From: Roseomonas sp. HF4
GTDB taxonomy: Bacteria > Pseudomonadota > Alphaproteobacteria > Acetobacterales > Acetobacteraceae
Assembly (NCBI RefSeq): GCF_005222755.1
Contig: NZ_STGD01000007.1
Location: 1-64,000 of the forward strand
Reading direction: 5' to 3'
DNA length: 64,000 bases
The translations under genes and the position numbers were made by a program. This document shows positions 42,098 to 52,266 of this stretch, piece by piece; the stretch's first letter is position 1; the number at the start of each line of letters is the position of its first letter. Below the pieces are notes generated by a model, which was not told the origin of the DNA, ran no database searches, and worked only from the letters and a program-made list of their open reading frames with translations.

Positions 42098-45000
42098 TCA
42101 AGCGTGCGGCGCAGCACCGCCCTCGGCCGGCGCGGCGCCACGGCCGAACAGCCTCGCCTTCAGCCTCTCGCGCAGCGTCTGGAACACGACGTAGAGCATC
42201 GGGATCATGAATATCCCGATCGAGGACGCGGCGATCATGCCCCAGAACACGGGCGTGCCGACCGCGCGGCGGCTGATCTCGGACGCACCCTCGGCCACCA
42301 CCAGCGGAAAGAGGCCGAGGATGAAGGCGAAGGAGGTCATCATGACCGCGCGGAAGCGCAGCTTCGCGCCGAGCGTCGCGGCCTCGGCTATGGACTTGCC
42401 GTGGTGTTCCCGCTGCTCCTTGGCGAATTCGATGATCAGGATGCCGTTCTTGGCCGCGAGCGCGATCAGCACGACGATGCCGACCTGGGCGTAGAGGTCG
42501 AGCGCGAGGCCCGCCGGCCCGATCGAGACGATGGCCCCCAGCACGCCCACCGACACCGAGAGCAGCACCGGCACCGGGATCGTCCAGGATTCATAGAGCC
42601 CGACCAGGAACAGGAAGGCGAACAGCACGGCGAGCGCCAGGATCGTGCCGGTCTGGCCCGCCGCCGCCTTCTCCTGGAACGCCGTGCCGGTCCATTCGAA
42701 GGAATAGCCGGCCGGCAGCGTGGCCGCCGCGACCCGCTCCATCGCCGCGAGCCCGTCGCCGGACGACCGGCCCGGGGCGGGCTCCCCGTTGATCGTCAGG
42801 CTGCGGACGTTGTTGTAGCGGATGATGGATTGCGGCCCGAACTCGATCCGCGCGTCGGCCAGTGCCCGCAGCGGCACCATCTCCCCGTCGCGGTTACGCA
42901 CATGCACGCGGTAGATGTCGGGGATGCCGGCGCGGTCGGCCTGCTCGGCCTGCAGGCTCACCTTCCAGGTGCGGCCGAACAGGTTGAAGTCGTTGACGTA
43001 GGCTCCGCCCATCGCGGTCGAGAGAGCCTGGAAGATGTCGTTGAGCGACACGCCCAGAACCTGCGCGCGGTCGCGGTCGATCTCGAGGAACACCGACGGC
43101 GTCGAGGCCGCGAAGGTCGAGAAGACGCGCGTCAGCGCCGGGTCCTGGTTGGCGGCCAGCACCAGGGCGCGCATGACGCCCGCCATCTCGGGGATCGGCC
43201 GCCCTTCCAGGTTCTGCAGCTGGAACTCGAAGCCGCCCGCGGTGCCGAGGCCCTGGATCGGCGGCAGGTTGAAGGGGATGACGCGGGCCGGGACGTCGTT
43301 GGTGCGCGCGATGGTCTGCGCGATCAGGGAATTGACGTCGAGGCCGGGCGCGGAGCGTTCCGCGAAGGGCTTCAGCGTCGCGATGATGATGGCCGAGTTC
43401 GACTGCGCGAGGCCCGAGAGCAGCGAATAGCCGCTGATCACCATCACGTCCTCGACGCCCGCGATCCCGCGGATCGTGGCGCCGACCTGCTCGGCGATCT
43501 CGCGCGTGCGGTTCAGCGAGGCGCCGTCGGGCAACGCCACCTCCCCGAAGAAGGCGCCCTGATCCTCCTGCGGCAGGAAGCCCGTCGGCGTGCGGGACCC
43601 CGCGCCGATGATGCCCGCGGCGAAAAGCGCAAGCAGCGCGATCGAGACCACCGCGACGCGCACCAGCCGCGCCACCCCCGCCGCATAGCCGTCCCGCACG
43701 AAGTCGATCCCGCGCGAGATCCGCCCCATGATCCCCTTGCGCGGCCCGTGATGCGCCGACAGCAGCACCGAGCACAGCGCGGGCGACAGCGTCAGCGCAT
43801 TGATCGCCGAGAAGAACATCCCCACCGAGACGACCACCGCGAACTGGCGGAACAGCTCGCCCGAAATGCCAGGAATGAAGGCCAGCGGCACGAAGACCGA
43901 GAGCAGCACCAGCGTGATGGCGATGATCGGGGCCGTGATCCCCTCCATCGCCGCCTTGGTCGCATCCGCGACCGACAGCGAATGGTCCTCCTCCATCTTC
44001 GCCTCCACCGCCTCGACCACCACGATGGCGTCGTCGACCACGATGCCGATGGCGAGCACCATTGCGAGCAGGGAGACGGTGTTGGCCGAATAGCCCATCG
44101 CGTTCATCACGACGAAGGTCGCGATCAGGCTGACGGGCACGGCGATCAGCGGAATGAGCGTCGCGCGGAGCGAGCCGAGGAACAGGAAGACCACCAGCAC
44201 GACCAGCACGAACGCCTCGATCAGCGTGTGGATCACCACCTCGATGGTCAGGTTGACGAAGGTCGTGGTGTCGTAGGTGACGGCGTATTCCATGCCCTCG
44301 GGGAAGCGCGCGGCGAGCCCGGCCATGGTGCGCGACACCGCCTCGGCCGTGCCCACCGCGTTCGCCCCGGGCGCCAGGTAGATCTGGATGCCGACGGCAG
44401 GCTGGCCGTTCAGCGTCATCGCCTGGTCCTGGTTCCAGGCGCCAAGCTCGATGCGCGCCACGTCGCGCACGCGCAGCACGCTGCCGTCGGGGTTCGCGCG
44501 CACCAGGATGTTGCCGAACTCCTCGACATCCGCGAGCCGGCCGGTGGTGCGGATGTTGAGCTGGTAGGAGGTGTCGTCCGACGCCGGCTGCGCGCCGACG
44601 CGCCCGAGCGGCGCCACCTGGTTCTGCGCGCGGATGGCGTTCACGATGTCGGCCGGCGTGAGGCTCAGCGCGGTCAGGCGGTCTGTCTCGAACCAGATGC
44701 GCATGGCATAGTCGCGCGCGCCGAACATGGCCACGTCGCCCACGCCGGGCACGCGCTTGAGCACGTCCAGGATGTTGATCGTCGCGTAGTTCGACAGGAA
44801 CAGCGTGTCCTGCGCCCCGCTTGTCGACCGCAGCGTGATCACCTGCAGCATGGCCGAGGATTTCTTGCGGACGGTCAGCCCCTGGCGCTGCACCTCCTCG
44901 GGCAGCTGGGCCAGGGCCAGCTGCACGCGGTTGTTCACGTTCGTCGTGTTCTGGTCGGGGTTGGTGCCGACGCGGAAGGAGATGGTGAGGTTGTACGACC

Positions 45001-45259
45001 CGTCGTTGCCGCTGGTGGAGCGCATGTAGATCATGTCGTCCACCCCGTTGACTTGGCTCTCGATCGGCTGGGCGATCGTCGCCTCGACCACCTCGGCCGA
45101 GGCGCCGGGGAAGAACGCGGTGACCGAGACCTGCGGTGGCACGATGTCCGGGAACTGCGCGACCGGGATCTGCCGCAGCGACACCAGCCCCGCGATGGTC
45201 ATGACGATCGCGATGACGACCGCGAGCCGCGGCCGGTCGACAAAGACCTTGCTGATCAT
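42098..45259 (-). CDS. RND multidrug efflux transporter, HAE1 (AcrB) family
   Basis: This 1053-residue inner-membrane pump exports drugs or other hydrophobic compounds using the proton gradient. The full RND layout is present: N-terminal [19 protein letters not shown], 12 membrane helices, two large periplasmic loops, the TM4 aspartate pair in [18 protein letters not shown] and the TM10 lysine in [18 protein letters not shown]. It follows its adaptor gene by 4 bases. No TolC-type outer-membrane gene is adjacent, so a shared TolC is likely. It is the longest gene in the window. Confidence 0.95.
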   Translation of the reverse strand: MISKVFVDRPRLAVVIAIVMTIAGLVSLRQIPVAQFPDIVPPQVSVTAFFPGASAEVVEATIAQPIESQVNGVDDMIYMRSTSGNDGSYNLTISFRVGTNPDQNTTNVNNRVQLALAQLPEEVQRQGLTVRKKSSAMLQVITLRSTSGAQDTLFLSNYATINILDVLKRVPGVGDVAMFGARDYAMRIWFETDRLTALSLTPADIVNAIRAQNQVAPLGRVGAQPASDDTSYQLNIRTTGRLADVEEFGNILVRANPDGSVLRVRDVARIELGAWNQDQAMTLNGQPAVGIQIYLAPGANAVGTAEAVSRTMAGLAARFPEGMEYAVTYDTTTFVNLTIEVVIHTLIEAFVLVVLVVFLFLGSLRATLIPLIAVPVSLIATFVVMNAMGYSANTVSLLAMVLAIGIVVDDAIVVVEAVEAKMEEDHSLSVADATKAAMEGITAPIIAITLVLLSVFVPLAFIPGISGELFRQFAVVVSVGMFFSAINALTLSPALCSVLLSAHHGPRKGIMGRISRGIDFVRDGYAAGVARLVRVAVVSIALLALFAAGIIGAGSRTPTGFLPQEDQGAFFGEVALPDGASLNRTREIAEQVGATIRGIAGVEDVMVISGYSLLSGLAQSNSAIIIATLKPFAERSAPGLDVNSLIAQTIARTNDVPARVIPFNLPPIQGLGTAGGFEFQLQNLEGRPIPEMAGVMRALVLAANQDPALTRVFSTFAASTPSVFLEIDRDRAQVLGVSLNDIFQALSTAMGGAYVNDFNLFGRTWKVSLQAEQADRAGIPDIYRVHVRNRDGEMVPLRALADARIEFGPQSIIRYNNVRSLTINGEPAPGRSSGDGLAAMERVAAATLPAGYSFEWTGTAFQEKAAAGQTGTILALAVLFAFLFLVGLYESWTIPVPVLLSVSVGVLGAIVSIGPAGLALDLYAQVGIVVLIALAAKNGILIIEFAKEQREHHGKSIAEAATLGAKLRFRAVMMTSFAFILGLFPLVVAEGASEISRRAVGTPVFWGMIAASSIGIFMIPMLYVVFQTLRERLKARLFGRGAAPAEGGAAPHA

Positions 45260-45263
45260 GGGC

Positions 45264-46445
45264 TCAGCCGCCGCGTGCGGGGCTGGCCGGCGCGGCGCCG
45301 GCGGGCGACGCCTGCTGCGGGCGCGGCGTGACCGGCTGGCCGGGGCGCGCGCGCTGCGACCCCTCGGTGATGACGAGCGCCCCGACCTCGAGCCCCTCGG
45401 TGACGACGACCCCGCCCGCCGGGCCCGGCGCGCTGCGGATGCGCTTCACCTCGACCTTGTTCTCGGCGCCGACGACCAGCACGAATGGCCCCTGCTGGTC
45501 GATCTGGATCGCCGATTGCGGAATGACGATCGCCTGCTGGGGCTCCGCCTCGCGCACGACCACGGTCACCGCCTGGCCGTCGATGAGCAGCCGGTTCGGG
45601 TTCGGCATCACCGCCTGGACCATGACGGAATCGGTCGATCGGTTGGCCGTGACGTCGAGGAACTCCAGCCGCCCGACCTGTTCGAGCATCGTCCCGTCCG
45701 GCAGGCGGACCAGCACCTGCACACGGTCGCCGCCGGCGCCGCCGGCGCGGCGCACCCGCAGCAGTTCGCGCTGCGTCACGGGAAAGGAAACGCGGATCGG
45801 GTCGTCGCGCACGACCGTCACGAGCACGCCCGTGTCCGGCCCCACCACGTTGCCCGGGCTGAGCGGGGAGCGGCCCGCGCGCCCGTCGAACACGGCGCGG
45901 ATCTCGGTGTAGCCGTACTGGATGCGCGCCTGCTCGAGCTGCGCCTGCGCCGCGCCCAGCTCCCCCTTGGCCTGGCCCTCCGCGGCGATGCGCTCGTCGA
46001 GCGTGCTCTGCGGGATGTTGTTCGTGCGGACCAGCTCGCGCCCGCGCTCGACCTGCAGCGTCGCGTTGCGCAGTTCGGCCTCGGCGCGTTCCACCTGCGC
46101 CTGGCGCAGCGCGACCTCGGCGGCGAAGGGCGCCTGCTCGATGGTGAAGAGCGGGTCGCCCGCCTTCACCTGGTCGCCCTCGTTGAAGTGGCGGGCCTGG
46201 AGGAAGCCGGTGATGCGCGCGCGCACCTCGACCTTGTCGATCGCCTCGACTCGGCCGATGAACTCGGCGCCCTGCGCGATCGGCTGGCGTTCCACGCGCG
46301 CGACGAAGACCGCCGGCGGCGCGGCGGATTGCTCGGGCGGGCGCGGCGCCTCGTCGCAGGCCGCGAGCAGCGCCATCGCCGCCGCGCAGGCCATCGCCGG
46401 GGTCCGCAGGCCCGCCCGCGCCGAACCGTTCTTCCACCACGCCAT
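45264..46445 (-). CDS. RND efflux periplasmic adaptor (membrane fusion) lipoprotein
   Basis: This 393-residue protein links the inner-membrane pump to an outer-membrane channel. A lipobox LLAAC (C30) after a signal helix is followed by Pro-rich residues, a biotinyl-lipoyl-like strand ([20 protein letters not shown]), a helical hairpin (about 110-180) and beta-barrel domains, with an Ala/Pro-rich tail. The start at 46445 gives a clean lipoprotein signal. Long alternative frames on the same strand in another phase are artefacts of GC bias. Confidence 0.92.
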   Translation of the reverse strand: MAWWKNGSARAGLRTPAMACAAAMALLAACDEAPRPPEQSAAPPAVFVARVERQPIAQGAEFIGRVEAIDKVEVRARITGFLQARHFNEGDQVKAGDPLFTIEQAPFAAEVALRQAQVERAEAELRNATLQVERGRELVRTNNIPQSTLDERIAAEGQAKGELGAAQAQLEQARIQYGYTEIRAVFDGRAGRSPLSPGNVVGPDTGVLVTVVRDDPIRVSFPVTQRELLRVRRAGGAGGDRVQVLVRLPDGTMLEQVGRLEFLDVTANRSTDSVMVQAVMPNPNRLLIDGQAVTVVVREAEPQQAIVIPQSAIQIDQQGPFVLVVGAENKVEVKRIRSAPGPAGGVVVTEGLEVGALVITEGSQRARPGQPVTPRPQQASPAGAAPASPARGG

Positions 46446-46601
46446 GCCGCCGGAACCTCGTGCTGCCTCGACTTCCGACCACACTAAGCGGAAGCCCGGC
46501 GCTTCGCCACGCCCCCGCGGGGGCGGCCGGGGCGCCCGGCTTCGCCCGCGGGCGCGGCCATGCTACGGCGCGATGGTGCCCGTCCTGTCCTGCCGCCCCG
46601 C

Positions 46602-47276
46602 ATGGCGAAACGCCTGATCCGCCATCCCGCCGTGCAGGGGCTGCTGGCGCGCGCCATCGCGCTGTATCTCCGCCTGGTGTGGGCCACCACGCGCTGGACC
46701 CTGGTGGGGGAGGAGCATGCGCGGGCCTTCGGCGACCGGCCCATGATCCTGGCCTTCTGGCACGAACGCCTGCCGCTCGCGGCGCTCGGCTGGCGCCTGC
46801 TGGCGCGCCGCGTGGCGCAGCCGGGCGGGCGGCGTGCGCAGGTGCTGATCTCGCGCCACCGGGACGGGCGGCTGATCGCGACCGCGGTCCGGCCGTTCGG
46901 CATCGACGTGGTGCATGCCTCCTCCTCGCGCGGGGGGGCGGCTGGGCTCCGGGGGCTCGCGCGCATTCTGGCCGATGGCGGCGTCGCGGTGATCACGCCG
47001 GACGGGCCGCGCGGGCCGACCCGGGTCGCGGCGCCGGGGGTCGCGCAGCTTGCCGCGCTGACCGGCGTGCCGGTGCTGCCCTGCGCCGTCGCCTCGTCCC
47101 GCATGCGGCTCGCGCGGTCGTGGGACCGGATGCGCTTCCCGCTGCCCTTCGGCCGCGGCGTCGCCGTCATGGCGGCGCCCATCGCCGTGCCGCGGGACGG
47201 TGCCGAGGCCGCGCTGCCCGCGATCGCGGCGGCGCTGACGGCCGCCTGCGCGCAGGCGGATGCGCTGGCGGCATGA
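46602..47276 (+). CDS. Lysophospholipid acyltransferase-like protein (DUF374)
   Basis: This 224-residue DUF374 protein has the acyltransferase-like LAFWHERLPLAALG (H-x5-type block) and SRHRDGRLIATAVRPFGIDVVHASSSRGG, followed by TPDGPRGPTRVAAPGVAQLA. Such proteins sit beside waaA in many Alphaproteobacteria and are thought to add a secondary acyl chain to lipid A or a related lipid. The start may be 46560 rather than 46602. Its stop overlaps the waaA ATG (ATGA). The role is inferred from fold and neighbours. Confidence 0.82.
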   Translation: MAKRLIRHPAVQGLLARAIALYLRLVWATTRWTLVGEEHARAFGDRPMILAFWHERLPLAALGWRLLARRVAQPGGRRAQVLISRHRDGRLIATAVRPFGIDVVHASSSRGGAAGLRGLARILADGGVAVITPDGPRGPTRVAAPGVAQLAALTGVPVLPCAVASSRMRLARSWDRMRFPLPFGRGVAVMAAPIAVPRDGAEAALPAIAAALTAACAQADALAA

Positions 47277-48646
47277 GCCTCGCCGCGCCCCTCTGGCGCT
47301 GGACCGCCGCCCTGCTGGCGCCGGTGTTGCGCCTGCACCTCCGCCGCCGCGCCGCGCGCGGCAAGGAGATCCCGGAGCGCATCCCGGAACGCTTCGGCCA
47401 CGGCGCCGCGCGCCCGCCCGGTCGCCTCCTGTGGCTTCATGCGGCCAGCGTCGGCGAAACGCTGTCGATCCTGCCGCTGCTCGGACCGCTGGCGGCGCGG
47501 GACCCGGGGCTCTCTGTCCTGGTGACCACGGGCACCGTGACCTCGGCCACGCTGCTGGCGCGGCGCATCCCGCCCGGGCTCGCGGGGCGGGTCCTGCACC
47601 GCTTCGTGCCGCTCGACGTGCCGCGCTGGGTGGCACGCTTCCTCGATGGCTGGCGGCCGGACGCGGCGGTCTTCGTCGAATCCGAGCTCTGGCCCAACCT
47701 GATCGCCGCCGCGGCCCGGCGCGGCGTCCCGCTCTGCCTCGTCAATGCGCGGATGTCGGTGCGCTCTGCCCGCTGGTGGGCGCGCGCGCCGGGCTTCGCG
47801 CGGGGCGTGCTGGCGCGCTTCCGCCTGGTCCTGGCGCAGAGCGAGGCCGATGCCGCGCGCCTGCGTGCGCTCGGCGCCGCGGCGACCTGCCCGGGCAACC
47901 TGAAATACGCCGCGCCGCCATTGCCGGCCGACGGCGCGGATCTCGCGCGGCTCCGCGCGCTGACCGCCGGCCGCCCCATCTGGCTCGCCGCCAGCACCCA
48001 TCCGGGGGAGGAGGCGGTGGCGATCGCCGCCCACCGCCGCCTGGCCGCCCTGCATCCCGGCCTTCTGACGGTGATCGTCCCGCGCCATCCGGACCGCGGG
48101 CCGGAGGTCGCGGCGCTGGCCGGCGACCTGCCTGTCGCCCGCCGCGCCGAGGGCAGGGAGCCAGACCCGGACGTCGCCCTCTACGTGGCCGACACGCTGG
48201 GCGAACTCGGCCTGTTCTACCGCGTTGCGGCAGTTGCCTTCATCGGCGGCTCGCTGGTGCCGCATGGCGGGCAGAACCCGCTGGAGCCCGCCCGCCTCGG
48301 ATGCCCGGTGCTGGCCGGCCCGCACACGTGGAATTTCGCTGAGATCGTGGCGCGGCTTGAGGCCGCCGGCGGGCTTACGCGGGTGGTCCCGGGGGAGGAC
48401 CCGGCCGGGGCGCTGGCCGAGGCGGTTTCCGCCATGCTAACGAGTCCCGGTCGGGGGCAGGGTCAGGCCGGGGCCGCCCTCCGCGTTGCGGCCGACGAGG
48501 CCGGGTTGCCGGACCGGGTCGCGGAGGCGATCCTGGCCCTGTTGCCCGCCCCGCCGGCGGATGCCGTCGGGGCTGGCGGTTGCGTGGCGGCGGCACCGGA
48601 AACGTCCGGGCCGCCCGTGTCGAGGAAGGTGGACGGGTCGGACTGA
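47273..48646 (+). CDS. waaA: 3-deoxy-D-manno-octulosonic acid (Kdo) transferase
   Basis: This 457-residue GT30 enzyme adds Kdo to lipid IVA at the inner membrane. Visible features are an N-terminal membrane helix (about 8-25), the acceptor-side LWLHAASVGETLSILPLL, ESELWPNLIAAAARRGVPL, STHPGEEAVAIAAH, and the donor-site GGSLVPHGGQNPLEPARLG. The C-terminus extends about 40 residues beyond the usual end with Ala/Gly/Pro-rich sequence. Its stop shares a base with the lpxK start (TGATG). Confidence 0.95.
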   Translation: MSLAAPLWRWTAALLAPVLRLHLRRRAARGKEIPERIPERFGHGAARPPGRLLWLHAASVGETLSILPLLGPLAARDPGLSVLVTTGTVTSATLLARRIPPGLAGRVLHRFVPLDVPRWVARFLDGWRPDAAVFVESELWPNLIAAAARRGVPLCLVNARMSVRSARWWARAPGFARGVLARFRLVLAQSEADAARLRALGAAATCPGNLKYAAPPLPADGADLARLRALTAGRPIWLAASTHPGEEAVAIAAHRRLAALHPGLLTVIVPRHPDRGPEVAALAGDLPVARRAEGREPDPDVALYVADTLGELGLFYRVAAVAFIGGSLVPHGGQNPLEPARLGCPVLAGPHTWNFAEIVARLEAAGGLTRVVPGEDPAGALAEAVSAMLTSPGRGQGQAGAALRVAADEAGLPDRVAEAILALLPAPPADAVGAGGCVAAAPETSGPPVSRKVDGSD

Positions 48647-49635
48647 TGCGCGCTCCCGAGTTCTGGAGCGGCGGCGGCGGGGGGCTTGCGCCCATCCTGC
48701 TCTCGCCCGTCTCCGCCCTCTATGCCGCCGCGACGGCGCGGCGGATGTCGCGCGCCGGCTGGCAGGCGCCGGTGCCCGTGATCTGCTGCGGCAATGCGAC
48801 CGCGGGCGGCGCCGGCAAGACGACGCTCGCGCTCGACATCGGCCGCCGGCTGGGCAACCGGGGGATCGGCGCGCATTTCCTGCTGCGCGGCTACGGCGGG
48901 CGGCTCAAGGGGCCGGTGCGCGTGGATCCGGCCAAGCACGACAGCACCGCGGTCGGCGACGAGGCGCTGCTGCTGGCGGCCGAGCGCCCCACCTGGGTGG
49001 CGGCCGACCGCGCCGCCGGCGCCAAGGCCGCGATCGCCGCTGGCGCGCAGGCCATCGTGATGGATGACGGGCTGCAGAACCCGACGCTCGAGAAGGACCT
49101 CTCGCTGCTGGTCATCGACGGCAACTACGGCTTCGGCAATGGCCGCGTGATCCCGGCCGGACCGCTGCGGGAGCCGGTGGCCAAGGCCGCCGAGCGCTGC
49201 CGCGCCGCCGTGCTGATCGGGGAGGACGAGACCGGCGCGCTGGCGCAGCTGCCGCCCGGCCTGCCGGTGCTGCGCGCCAGCCTGAAGCCGGGGCCGGAGG
49301 CCGAACTGCTGGCCGGCCAGCCGGTCTTCGCCTTCTGCGGCATCGCCAACCCCCGCAAGTTCTTCGCGACCCTGCAGGAAGCCGGCGCGTTCCTGGCCGG
49401 CCGCCAGGCCTATGCCGACCACTACCCCTTCGACGAAGGCGACATGCGCGACCTGCTGGCGGAGGCGGAGAGCCTGCGCGCCACGCCGGTCACGACACGC
49501 AAGGACTTCGTCCGCATCCCGCCGGCCTTCCGCAACCGCGTCACGGTGGTGACGATCCGACTGGAATGGGAGGAGCCGGCGGCGATCGAGGGGCTGATCG
49601 ATCCGTTGGCCGCACGGGTGCCGATGCCGGCGTGA
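48646..49635 (+). CDS. lpxK: Tetraacyldisaccharide 4'-kinase
   Basis: This 329-residue enzyme phosphorylates the lipid A disaccharide at the 4' position. The N-terminus APEFWSGGGGGLAPILLSPV gives a membrane-facing helix. The P-loop GNATAGGAGKTTLALDIGRR (49-68) and VMDDGLQNPTLEKDLSLLVID are diagnostic. It is coupled to waaA (TGATG), completing a three-gene LPS operon with a downstream hairpin terminator. Confidence 0.95.
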   Translation: MRAPEFWSGGGGGLAPILLSPVSALYAAATARRMSRAGWQAPVPVICCGNATAGGAGKTTLALDIGRRLGNRGIGAHFLLRGYGGRLKGPVRVDPAKHDSTAVGDEALLLAAERPTWVAADRAAGAKAAIAAGAQAIVMDDGLQNPTLEKDLSLLVIDGNYGFGNGRVIPAGPLREPVAKAAERCRAAVLIGEDETGALAQLPPGLPVLRASLKPGPEAELLAGQPVFAFCGIANPRKFFATLQEAGAFLAGRQAYADHYPFDEGDMRDLLAEAESLRATPVTTRKDFVRIPPAFRNRVTVVTIRLEWEEPAAIEGLIDPLAARVPMPA

Positions 49636-49715
49636 GGCGCCGCCCTCCCGGACCCGCCCGTCTGGGACCGCAGGGCCTTTCGGCCCTCGGCGGGGAGATC
49701 CGGAGGGTCGGCGCC
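49636..49715. terminator. Large stem-loop between convergent lpxK and MATE genes
   Basis: Outer arms 49636-49652 and 49699-49715 (GGCGCCGCCCTCCCGGA and TCCGG-AGGGTCGGCGCC) pair with one mismatch and one bulge. Inside is a perfect AGGGCC-TTTC-GGCCCT hairpin (49672-49687). It fills the whole 82-base gap and could terminate both transcripts. Confidence 0.6.
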
Positions 49716-49717
49716 CC

Positions 49718-51037
49718 TCAACGCCCTGGCCACACCCCGGGCCTGACCGCCGCCGCGCAGATCGCCCCATAGGCCGTGACGCCTAGCGCCACCGCCACGA
49801 ACTGCCCCGCCAGCCCGAACCCCGCCACATCCGCCAGCAGCCAGCCGCCGCCCACCGCCAGCCCGATCCGCGCCAGCCCCGCCGCCACCGGCCAGGCCAT
49901 GCGCCCCGCGCCCATCGCCGCGAAATAGAGCGCCATGCCGACGCCGAAGCCCGGCAGTGCCCAGCCGATGATGGCCAGTGCCTCGGCCGCCACGGCCTGC
50001 ACGGCCGGGTCCGCCGTGAAGGCGGCGGCGGTCGCGGCCGGGAACAGCGCGACCGGCACGCCGACCGCGGCCGAGACGGCGAAGGCGAGCCCCGCCCCGG
50101 TCCAGGCGATGCGCCGCGCTTCCGCCCAGTCGCGCTGCCCGACCGCCCGGCCGACCAGCGCCGTCAGCGCCGAGCCGACGCCGAAGGCGAGCGGGATCAT
50201 CAGGAATTCCATGCGCGCCGAGATGCCGTAGCCCGCCACCGCCGCCGCGCCATGCGCCGCGACGCGCGCCGTGACCAGGATGGTCGCGAGGTTCGCGATC
50301 GTCGCCATGGCGCAGGCGACCAGCCCGACCGAGAGGATGCGCCGGAACAGCGGCCAGCGCAGGTCCGCCCGAAGGTGCGGCGTGAAGCCCGCGCCGCCCC
50401 GCATGACCACCGCCGCCATCGCCGCCGCCGCGCCCCACATGGCGATGGCGAAGGCAAGGCCTGCGCCCGCCAGCCCCATGCCGAGGGGTTCCATCAGCAG
50501 CCAGGCGAGCGGCGGGTAGGCGATCCAGCCGCCCACCACCCCGCGCGCCGCCAGCGCATGCCGCCCGCCGCCCCGCAGGATCGAGGCCAGGGTGTTCGCG
50601 AGCCAGGCCGGCAGCGCGCCGGCGCCGAACATCCAGGCGGAATAGGCGGCCGCCGCGCCCGCCGCGCCCTCGCCGCCGATCAGGCCGAGCACCTGGTGCG
50701 GAAACACCGCGAGCGGCACGGCGAACAGCAAAGCCCCGGCGCAGGCGATGACCAGCGCATGGGTGGCGAGGTCGGCCGCCTCGTCCCGATTGCCGGCGCC
50801 GAGCGCGCGGGCGATGGCCGAGACCACGCCGCCGCCCATCGCACCTGCCGACATCTGGCTCAGCAGGAGGGCGAAGGGCAGCACCACCGCCCAGCCGGCC
50901 AGCGCGAGCGTGCCCTGCCGGGCGGCAAGCCATGGCTCGATCAGCTGCGCCGCCACCTGCGTCCCGGCGAGCAGCGTGGTCGGCGCGGCGAGTGCGAGGA
51001 TGCGGCCGAGGCGCGATGGCGGGGCGGGCTCAGCCAT
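49718..51037 (-). CDS. MATE-family efflux transporter
   Basis: This 439-residue inner-membrane protein has about 12 hydrophobic segments in two similar halves (LLSQMSAGAMGGGVVSAIARALGAG in the first, MIPLAFGVGSALTALVGRAVGQ in the second), the pattern of Na+/H+-coupled multidrug MATE exporters. The ATG at 51037 is chosen; it overlaps the upstream HxlR regulator by 8 bases, so the two are coupled and the regulator may control the pump. A frame to 51106 would intrude far into that gene. Confidence 0.85.
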   Translation of the reverse strand: MAEPAPPSRLGRILALAAPTTLLAGTQVAAQLIEPWLAARQGTLALAGWAVVLPFALLLSQMSAGAMGGGVVSAIARALGAGNRDEAADLATHALVIACAGALLFAVPLAVFPHQVLGLIGGEGAAGAAAAYSAWMFGAGALPAWLANTLASILRGGGRHALAARGVVGGWIAYPPLAWLLMEPLGMGLAGAGLAFAIAMWGAAAAMAAVVMRGGAGFTPHLRADLRWPLFRRILSVGLVACAMATIANLATILVTARVAAHGAAAVAGYGISARMEFLMIPLAFGVGSALTALVGRAVGQRDWAEARRIAWTGAGLAFAVSAAVGVPVALFPAATAAAFTADPAVQAVAAEALAIIGWALPGFGVGMALYFAAMGAGRMAWPVAAGLARIGLAVGGGWLLADVAGFGLAGQFVAVALGVTAYGAICAAAVRPGVWPGR

Positions 51038-51515
51038 GCCCGGCCTCGGCGCCGAAGCGGCGGCGGATGGCGCCGTTGGCGCCGGGTCCGGGGAGGATGC
51101 GGACATCCTCGGGCCCGATCGGCGTGCCGTCCGCGCGGCACGGCACGGGGGCCTGGACCGGCGCGCCGGTCGCGGCGTCGAGCATCACGGTGGGCGGGCC
51201 TTCCGGCCCCGAGAAGTGGCGCGCGCCCCAGTCACGGATCGCGAGGTAGAGCGGGAAGGCGTCGCGCCCGCGCGCGGTCAGCCGGTAGGCGTGGCGGCCG
51301 CCCTCCGGCACGCGGTCCAGCAGGCCGTGGCGGACCAGGGCGCCGAGGCGGGCGGAGAGGATGTTGGGCGCGATGCCGAGGTTGCGCGCGAAGGCGTCGA
51401 AGCGGGTGGTGCCGGCGAAGGCCTCGCGCAGGATGAGGATGGCCCAGCGTTCCCCCAGCACGGCCATGGCGCGCGCCACCGGGCAGCGCATGCGGGCGAA
51501 GTCGGTCGGGCGCAT
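51030..51515 (-). CDS. HxlR-family transcriptional regulator
   Basis: This 161-residue winged-helix regulator has a near-N-terminal cysteine (ARMRCPVARAMAVLGERWAI) and the HxlR recognition region GTTRFDAFARNLGIAPNILSARL, with wing PEGGRHAYRLTARGR. HxlR/YodB proteins often sense electrophiles or quinones through that cysteine. The C-terminal extension (about 110-161) is longer than usual. It overlaps the MATE exporter gene, its likely target. Confidence 0.87.
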   Translation of the reverse strand: MRPTDFARMRCPVARAMAVLGERWAILILREAFAGTTRFDAFARNLGIAPNILSARLGALVRHGLLDRVPEGGRHAYRLTARGRDAFPLYLAIRDWGARHFSGPEGPPTVMLDAATGAPVQAPVPCRADGTPIGPEDVRILPGPGANGAIRRRFGAEAGHG

Positions 51516-51551
51516 GGCGCGGGCTCCCCGGCGGTTCCCGGTATCGGAGGC

Positions 51552-51571
51552 GAAAAGCTTTCAAATTGCAA
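51552..51571. promoter_or_regulatory. AT-rich promoter/operator patch before hxlR
   Basis: An unusually AT-rich stretch contains the palindrome AAAGCTTT (51554-51561). TTGCAA on the minus strand lies just upstream, with TCCGAT 17 bases on as a weak -10. In this very GC-rich setting it is the most likely promoter for the hxlR-MATE pair. Assignment is by eye only. Confidence 0.3.
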
Positions 51572-51693
51572 GCCAGTGCCCGGCACAGGGATTGTCCACA
51601 GGAATTTGCCGGCCGGTGCATCGCAGAACTTGTGTCCCGCCCGGGGTCTGCCCTACCGTATCTTGTGTCGGGGGACACCGGGGGATCCAACAG

Positions 51694-52173
51694 ATGGACT
51701 GGACGGCCGAAGCGATCGAGCGCCTGAAGGCGCTCTGGACGGAAGGGCACTCCACGGCCGAGATCGGCCGGCGGATGGGCATCTCGAAGAATGCGGTGGT
51801 CGGCAAGGCGCACAGGCTGAACCTGTCGGCGCGGCCGAGCCCTATCCGGCGCGACGCGACGCCGCGCCCCGCGCCGGCGGCACGCCCGGCGCGCCCCGCG
51901 CTGGTGCCGATGCAGCGCCTGGTTTCCGCGCCGCCGCCGCGGCCGGCGGCGGCGCCTGCCCCGGCACCCGTGGCCGTGGCGCCGGTGGTGCGCAGCTTCC
52001 CCGCCGCGCGGCCGCGCATGGGCGCGCGGAGCTGCTGCTGGCCGCTCGGCGAGCCGGGAACGCCGGGCTTCCATTTCTGCGGCGCCGATCCGATGGCCGG
52101 CAAGCCGTACTGCACGGAACATGCGGCGCTCGCCTACGTGAAGCCGCGCGACCGGCGCGAGGACGCCGCCTGA
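51694..52173 (+). CDS. gcrA: GcrA cell-cycle regulator
   Basis: This 159-residue alphaproteobacterial factor binds sigma70-RNA polymerase and methylated GANTC promoters to time cell-cycle genes. The N-terminal helix-turn-helix is diagnostic: MDWTAEAIERLKALWTEGHS, then AEIGRRMGISKNAVVGKAHR. A disordered Pro/Ala/Arg linker (about 48-108) leads to the conserved C-terminal sigma-interacting Cys-rich region (RSCCWPLGEPGTPGFHFCG, CTEHAALAY). No GANTC site was noticed in its own 178-base upstream gap. Confidence 0.95.
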   Translation: MDWTAEAIERLKALWTEGHSTAEIGRRMGISKNAVVGKAHRLNLSARPSPIRRDATPRPAPAARPARPALVPMQRLVSAPPPRPAAAPAPAPVAVAPVVRSFPAARPRMGARSCCWPLGEPGTPGFHFCGADPMAGKPYCTEHAALAYVKPRDRREDAA

Positions 52174-52210
52174 CCCTGCGGCGGCTCGGCGCGCGCGCAT
52201 CGCCATGAGG

Positions 52211-52243
52211 AAACCGCCCGGATGGCGCCATCCGGGAGGTTTT
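52211..52243. terminator. Rho-independent terminator after gcrA
   Basis: The arms AAACC-G-CCCGGATGGC and GCCATCCGGG-A-GGTTT pair over 15 bases with one mismatch, and TTTT follows on the plus strand. It stands between gcrA and the convergent lipoprotein gene and can serve both. This is the most classical terminator in the window. Confidence 0.8.
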
Positions 52244-52266
52244 CGCGTTCGCGGGGCGTGGGCTCG

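Noticed and set aside
42104..45331. A 1075-residue open frame opposite the RND transporter
   Set aside because: It is an antisense shadow caused by high third-position G+C; its composition (Arg/His/Asp-rich, no domain) is unlike any protein, while the RND frame is a perfect family match.
48600..48646. End of waaA as a further copy of the palindromic repeat
   Set aside because: A short stretch resembles one block in reverse complement, but there is no second arm and it is coding.
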